From: JACZYA01 sp965247455
Lineage (GTDB): Bacteria > Acidobacteriota > Terriglobia > Acidiferrales > 2-02-FULL-67-57
Direction of reading: 5' to 3'
Assembly: GCA_965247455.1 (NCBI GenBank)
Contig: CBDFHE010000006.1
Coordinates: forward strand, 59,606 to 123,605
Length of the DNA: 64,000 nucleotides
Shown here: piece after piece, positions 60,232 to 64,000 of the stretch
Position numbering within the stretch: the stretch's first letter is position 1
Layout: every line of letters starts with the position of its first letter
The notes under the pieces: model-generated
Told to the model about the DNA's origin: nothing
The model's input: the letters and a program-made list of their open reading frames with translations, nothing else
Databases searched by the model: none
Made by a program: the position numbers and the translations under genes

Positions 60232-60927
60232 ATGCACACCGTTCTTGTGACCGGCGCCAATCGAGGGCTGGGACTCGAGATGGTCCGGCAGTACGCCCAC
60301 GACGGCTGGCAGGTGCTGGCCTGCTGCCGCGAACCGGAGCAGGCGGAGGAGCTCTGCCGCATCGCTGACTCCTCCGAGGGTCGGGTACGGGTCTTCCGCC
60401 TCGACGTCACCGACGCCGCTCAAATCCAGTCTCTCGCCCGTGAGCTGCAAGTCCAGCCCATTGACATCTTCGTCAACAACGCCGGCATTTACGGCCCCCG
60501 ACCGCTGCCGTTCGGCCGCGTGCCAGAAGCAGACTGGGTCGAGGTGTTTCGCATCAACACCATTGCCCCGCTGAAGCTGGCGGAAGCGTTTGTGGAGCAT
60601 GTCGCCCGAAGCCGCCAGAAGATCTTCGCTACCATCAGCAGCAAAATGGGAAGCATGAAGGAAAACCGCGAAGGCGGCGACTACATCTATCGGTCAAGCA
60701 AAGCGGCAGTCAATGCAGTCGTGAAGAGCCTCTCTCTCGACCTGCGGGAGCGCAACATCAAGACTGTCGCTCTTCACCCGGGCTGGGTCCGCACCGAGAT
60801 GGGCGGCAAGGACGCTCCCCTGAGCGTGGAGGAGAGCGTCAGTGAGATGCGCACCGTTCTGGCCTCCGTCACGACAAGGAAAACCGGAAAGTTCCTTGCC
60901 TTCGACGGAACCGTGATTCCTTGGTAG
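60232..60927 (+). CDS. Short-chain dehydrogenase/reductase
   Basis: 231 residues, a classical SDR Rossmann fold. TVLVTGANRGLGLEMVRQ binds the dinucleotide, FRLDVTDAAQ follows, NNAGIYGP is the structural motif, the catalytic Ser is in ATISSKMGS and the Tyr-x-x-x-Lys is YRSSK. The TGANRGLG/Arg pattern suggests NADPH use. It belongs to the CsgA-like/carbonyl reductase branch; the substrate is unknown. It may share a transcript with the MBL gene. Confidence 0.92.
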   Translation: MHTVLVTGANRGLGLEMVRQYAHDGWQVLACCREPEQAEELCRIADSSEGRVRVFRLDVTDAAQIQSLARELQVQPIDIFVNNAGIYGPRPLPFGRVPEADWVEVFRINTIAPLKLAEAFVEHVARSRQKIFATISSKMGSMKENREGGDYIYRSSKAAVNAVVKSLSLDLRERNIKTVALHPGWVRTEMGGKDAPLSVEESVSEMRTVLASVTTRKTGKFLAFDGTVIPW

Positions 60928-60973
60928 GCCAAGCGTTCTCTCGCGGGAACTTTCCTCCCCAACGACGAACCAA

Positions 60974-61204
60974 TCAATTACTTCCCCGGGAGGCCGGCGG
61001 CACGATGCCGTTGAGGCGGTAGTACACCACCAGGTTGCCGTAGTGCCCCCCGGCGTGCTCCACTTGTGCCATCCAAAAGCCCTGCTGGCTGATCATCTGG
61101 TTGCCGAAGGGGAACTTGATCGGTTGTGCCATGCCCTCATCGCCCGCCTGCAGCGTGAACTGTAGCGGGCGCAGGACGTATCCCGACGGCTGAAGCTGTC
61201 TTGG
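60974..61204 (-). pseudogene. Unidentified C-terminal gene fragment cut by IS copy 4
   Basis: The coding strand leaving the IS reads QLQPSGYVLRPLQFTLQAGD, EGMAQPIKFPFGNQMISQQG, FWMAQVEHAGGHYGNLVVYY, RLNGIVPP, then a stop at 60974. It is GC-rich with normal codon use, so probably a true gene end; I do not recognise the family. Across IS copy 4 the frame happens to be continuous with the integrase remnant, but the sequence does not look like an integrase C-terminus. Confidence 0.55.
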
Positions 61205-62874
61205 CCGGGATTTCCGTTTTGCCTGCCCCTGATGGCACGTTTATACACCCGATCGCCGCCGATCGCACAAAAACTTCGATCGTCGCACAATCGCTCAGCT
61301 TCAAAGGCCTTCATCTGAGCCCGCGCCGACGTGCGACCGACTGGAACCCCTGCTTTTCGGGCATTTCTCAGACACCGCTCCACACGTGTGCCCCGTGTCA
61401 TCGCCGGGCGGGCTTCGTTGCACTTCAGGCCGCGCGTCAGCCTGCCGGCACGGGTAGCGCCCAGATCCTCCGCAGCATGTCGCCGAACAGCCGCCGCGTG
61501 AGATGCCCTTCCGCCAGCAGAAGCCAGTAGTACCGCGCATGCTTCACCAGCCGGCCCCCAGTTTTCACCAGTCGCTGCTGGAGACTCGTGAGCGACCAGC
61601 GCTTAACCCGCAGCGGAAGGACCAGTCTGCGCCACAAGTTGCCCAGATTGTAGGCCAGGACGCTCAGTTGCAGGCGCACCTCGTTCGCCCGGAAACGATG
61701 GCACGACAGCCGCGTCCAGTGGGTGGCCTGCTTGCCTTCCTTGATCCATTGCTCCGCCGTACCGCGCTTGTTGTAAAACCGCACGACCGAGCGGCTCGGG
61801 AGGGCCATGTTGGTCACGATGAAGCCGACGCGAGGGAACAGCTCACCTTGGTGGTGCTCCACCTTGGCGACGATCCGTCTGGGCGTGGTCCAGCTCTTGG
61901 CCTGATAGCGGAAACTCTGGTAGCGCACCAAGGGCTTGCAGCTCGGCCGTCCCGGCGGACGAAAGAGGATGTCTTCGATTTCCAGCTCCAAGCTCTTGTT
62001 CGCCGGCATGCGAATGGCATAGTCCACGTCGCGCTGCTCGAGCGCGTCGTAGATCTCGGGCTTCGCGAACGCGGCGTCTGCGCGGAACGCTACGCGCTTG
62101 CCCTCCACCTGCTGCCGGTCAATCTCCGGTACGAGCAGGTCGTCCCAGTCGTCGGCGCTATGCACGTTGCCTGGCCGCAGCGTGGCGGCGAGGCAGTCCC
62201 CATGCTCGGTGAACAGAAACAGCGGGTGGTAGCAGACGGACTCGAAGTGCCCGTTATAGGCGCTCCCTTCCTGCGCCCCATGCACCGGGCTCTCGCTCGA
62301 ATCCATGTCGAGCACGATCCGGTCGGCGCGCGTCGCCATCTCGGCCTGTGCAAGCACCTCCCGGTTCACGGCCCTCAACCCGACGAGATTCTCCTCGTGG
62401 GTCAGCAGCTCTGTCTCGAACCAATGCAGCGTCGATGTCAGCGCCGCACCCCGGTCCCAGCGCTTTGGCGACCCGATGAGACGAAATGTTGGGTCTGCCG
62501 ACACGCGCCCCGCGTCGTTGAGATCTTCGTAGCCCGCGAGGCGACTGTAGACCGACTGCCGCAGGAGATCCACCACGCTGAACTGGGTGTTCATCCCCTG
62601 TCGGGAATCGCTCAGGTGCTCGGCGATGAGTGTCTCCAGCCCCAGACGTTCATCCAACTCGCGCACCAGAATGAGGCCAGCGTCAGAAGTGACGCGCGAT
62701 CCCTGGAACGCGACTTTCAAGAAGCCGTTGAACGCGAACTGGAATGGCTCGTGTTGTAATTCACCCACCGGGTGTCACCCTCCGTAGTGTGGTTCCTTAC
62801 GTCGGAGCCCCAAAACTCAAGGCGCAGCGACTGGTCCTGGCGATACGGTACCACAGCCAAATCGGAAATCCGGG
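61205..62874 (-). mobile_element. IS1380-family insertion sequence, copy 4
   Basis: 1670 bp with a perfect CTTGG duplication (61200-61204 and 62875-62879). One synonymous change relative to the other copies lies near 61604 (GTC to GTT in a Val codon). It separates the integrase remnant from the unidentified fragment. Confidence 0.95.
61437..62768 (-). CDS. IS1380-family DDE transposase (copy 4)
   Basis: 443 residues, same protein as the other copies, intact. Confidence 0.95.
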   Translation of the reverse strand: MGELQHEPFQFAFNGFLKVAFQGSRVTSDAGLILVRELDERLGLETLIAEHLSDSRQGMNTQFSVVDLLRQSVYSRLAGYEDLNDAGRVSADPTFRLIGSPKRWDRGAALTSTLHWFETELLTHEENLVGLRAVNREVLAQAEMATRADRIVLDMDSSESPVHGAQEGSAYNGHFESVCYHPLFLFTEHGDCLAATLRPGNVHSADDWDDLLVPEIDRQQVEGKRVAFRADAAFAKPEIYDALEQRDVDYAIRMPANKSLELEIEDILFRPPGRPSCKPLVRYQSFRYQAKSWTTPRRIVAKVEHHQGELFPRVGFIVTNMALPSRSVVRFYNKRGTAEQWIKEGKQATHWTRLSCHRFRANEVRLQLSVLAYNLGNLWRRLVLPLRVKRWSLTSLQQRLVKTGGRLVKHARYYWLLLAEGHLTRRLFGDMLRRIWALPVPAG

Positions 62875-63150
62875 CTTGGTGCCCTTGGCGATTGCATCCG
62901 ATTCATTGCCGCGAGCACCGCTTCTTCGCTTGGGTGGACGTAGCGAGCAGAAATGGCAATGGAGCTATGTCCGGCCACACTCGCCAGTCTCCACGCGTCG
63001 CACCCCCTGCCTCCCAATCTAGCCAGGAATGTATGGCGCAGCGTGTAGAGAACGAATGGTCGCACGCTACTCGGCCGGAGCGCCTTCTTGTGCTGATGCT
63101 GCGATGGGAGAAACCAGCGAGACTGCCTTACCAAGAACTTGGGTAAAGGA
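62875..63150 (-). pseudogene. Tyrosine recombinase (integrase), C-terminal remnant
   Basis: The frame contains RPFVLYTLRHTFLARLGGRG, CDAWRLASVAGHSSIAISAR and YVHPSEEAVLAAMNRM. This is the end of a phage-type integrase catalytic domain: Arg of LRHT, His of GHSS and the nucleophile Tyr of ARYVHP. The N-terminal DNA-binding part and first catalytic Arg are missing; upstream sequence in frame is unrelated. The 3' end is cut by IS copy 4. It lies 0.8 kb from a tRNA 3' fragment, as expected for a decayed integrative element. Confidence 0.8.
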
Positions 63151-63214
63151 AAGGGGAACCCGTTGGTTCGAGTTCCCCTTGTTGGAGGTACTTCTGCTGG
63201 CGGGTAAACTTGGG

Positions 63215-63289
63215 CTACTTCCTCTTCCTTCTCTTCGCCTTCTTCTTGGTCGCCTTCTTCGTTGCTTTCTTCTTTCTGCGCTTGGCCAT
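63215..63289 (-). CDS. 24-residue Lys/Arg-rich peptide
   Basis: ATG at 63289 with AGGAAAG about 6 bases upstream gives MAKRRKKEATKKATKKKAKR and RKRK, then TAG. More than half of residues are Lys or Arg, like very short histone H1-like or nucleoid peptides. It sits in the same DNA as an Asp/Glu-rich frame of the integrase neighbourhood, so it could be coincidental. Confidence 0.35.
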   Translation of the reverse strand: MAKRRKKKATKKATKKKAKRRKRK

Positions 63290-63490
63290 CTCTGCTTTCC
63301 TCTCTCAGCAAATTTGTTTGCACTTGAGCAGGAACAAGTACGAGCGCGAAATGAATGCAAACATGAGAGTCATGTATAAGCGACGCGTTGCCAAGAGCAA
63401 TAGGAAGAAAGGCTATTGAGAGCAGTACAAAGGTACTGTGCGTGGATTCCGGGCGAGACAACCCTGCACCGGGAAATTCATGCCAGCCTG

Positions 63491-63770
63491 TCCGCAGGCG
63501 GGTGTTCTCCTGCTCCAGTTGCTTCAGCCGCCGAGCTTGCTCCATCCGCAGCCCGCCGTACTCCTTGCGCCAGCGGTAGTAGGTCTGCTCATTGATTCCC
63601 AGGGATCGACACACTTCGGCCACGGTGCGGCCCTGGGAAAGCAGAACCTCAGCCTCCCGCAGTTTGTGGATGATCTGATCTACAGCATGCTTCTTCTTGG
63701 GCATCCTGACCTCCTCAACAAGGGCCCAATCCTAACATTCGAACTGGACCGGTCTTGGGGGGTCAGGTCA
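63491..63770 (-). mobile_element. IS3-family remnant: left end and 5' part of orfA
   Basis: MPKKKHAVDQIIHKLREAEV, LLSQGRTVAEVCRSLGINEQ, TYYRWRKEYGGLRMEQARRL is the helix-turn-helix OrfA of IS3-family elements (GGAGG upstream of ATG 63704). The likely terminal repeat is TGACCTGACCCCCCAAGACC reading leftward from 63770. OrfA breaks off after about 71 residues at 63491, where a REP-like repeat (GGGAAATTCATGCC) begins; orfB and the right end are missing. Confidence 0.8.
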
Positions 63771-63924
63771 GGGTCACTGTGGGGAAAATTGTGGAGACCT
63801 CACGAACAATTCAGTACATCTTGAGTCAACTCGGTACAACTAGCCACAAGTCACAAACTCGCTGCGTTCAAGGGGGTTGCAGGCTTTCTGTCGTCCATCC
63901 AACAACTTAGCTAACTGCATGGCA

Positions 63925-63971
63925 ACGGTTTCCTAAACCGCAGGTCGGCGGTTCGAATCCGCCCAGCCCCT
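63925..63971 (+). tRNA. tRNA-Arg(CCU) 3' fragment, probable attachment site
   Basis: ACGGT-TTCCTAA-ACCGC forms an anticodon arm with anticodon CCT. AGGTC variable loop, T arm GGCGG-TTCGAAT-CCGCC and acceptor strand CAGCCCC plus T follow. No matching 5' acceptor (GGGGCTG) or normal D arm with GG lies at the right distance: the preceding AACAACTTAGCTAACTGCAT does not pair. So only the 3' two-thirds of the tRNA is present, the usual product of tyrosine-integrase insertion into a tRNA gene. Confidence 0.6.
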
Positions 63972-64000
63972 CATTCTTTTCAACAAGTCGGAGACGCTGT

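Noticed and set aside
62817..63704. A single 295-residue gene from the IS3 orfA start to IS copy 4
   Set aside because: It is a chance continuous frame joining an IS3 OrfA start, repeat DNA, a Glu-rich stretch antisense-like to other frames, and an integrase end; the parts belong to different elements.
63869..63971. Complete tRNA gene using GGGGTTG near 63871 as 5' acceptor strand
   Set aside because: It would pair with CAGCCCC, but the distance to the anticodon arm is about 20 bases too long and no D arm with GG fits.

Overview
The window is a GC-rich bacterial chromosome segment. Acidobacteriota is the best guess, by inference from three things: lipid A synthesis (lpxD) together with bacillithiol synthesis (bshC); 5' pieces of eukaryotic-type Ser/Thr kinase genes beginning MIGQT..HYR; and abundant short dispersed palindromes between genes. 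No rRNA or other phylogenetic marker is present to settle this.

Layout. 1-1.7 kb: murJ and a small unknown gene. 1.8-4.3 kb: an A/T-richer accessory patch with a truncated kinase, a frameshifted exported Ig-like protein and a membrane-anchored Trypco2 protein. 4.8-15.5 kb: core metabolism. lpxD is followed by a tightly packed leftward operon (acyl-CoA dehydrogenase, meaB, mce, MBL hydrolase, mtnP, mgtC, plsC), then ltaE, yjbQ and bshC. 15.7-19.9 kb: a decayed patch with two directly repeated IS1380-family copies in remnants of an S24-peptidase gene and small exported proteins. 19.9-41.7 kb: a long, mostly leftward core block (dapA-like, carB, carA, lepB, rsmE, hrcA-grpE-dnaJ, aldehyde dehydrogenase, htrA with a peptidoglycan-binding partner, a transporter/amidohydrolase/peptidase operon, and a DRE-TIM metallolyase broken by a 23-bp duplication). 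41.7-48.7 kb: an accessory patch with single genes separated by a REP-like repeat. It holds an HU-PilZ-PilZ fusion, a thiamine-binding protein, a DoxX-like protein, an FMN reductase split by IS copy 3, a frameshifted DUF3891 gene and a second truncated kinase. 48.7-60.9 kb: truA, pyrE, an exonuclease, a tolC-type gene, the two-subunit methylmalonyl-CoA mutase with a repeat-flanked GxxExxY cassette between its subunits, a crotonase, a HugZ-like protein, an exported MBL enzyme and an SDR. 61-64 kb: IS copy 4, a tyrosine-integrase remnant, an IS3 remnant and the 3' part of a tRNA-Arg(CCU), read as the edge of a degraded integrative element.

How genes fit together. The methylmalonyl-CoA (propionate) pathway is split over two loci: acd-meaB-mce at 9-12 kb and mutase subunits plus crotonase at 54-58 kb. 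carA-carB and pyrE serve pyrimidine synthesis. hrcA-grpE-dnaJ is a heat-shock operon, although no CIRCE operator is visible.

The main theme of the hunt is active genome decay and rearrangement. Four almost identical 1670-bp IS copies, one without matching target duplications, several single-event gene breaks and at least three dispersed repeat families are concentrated in the accessory patches. The most unusual genes are the HU-PilZ-PilZ fusion, the Trypco2/Ig-like pair and the GxxExxY cassette inside the mutase operon. I cannot demonstrate a complete new defence or signalling system from sequence alone.
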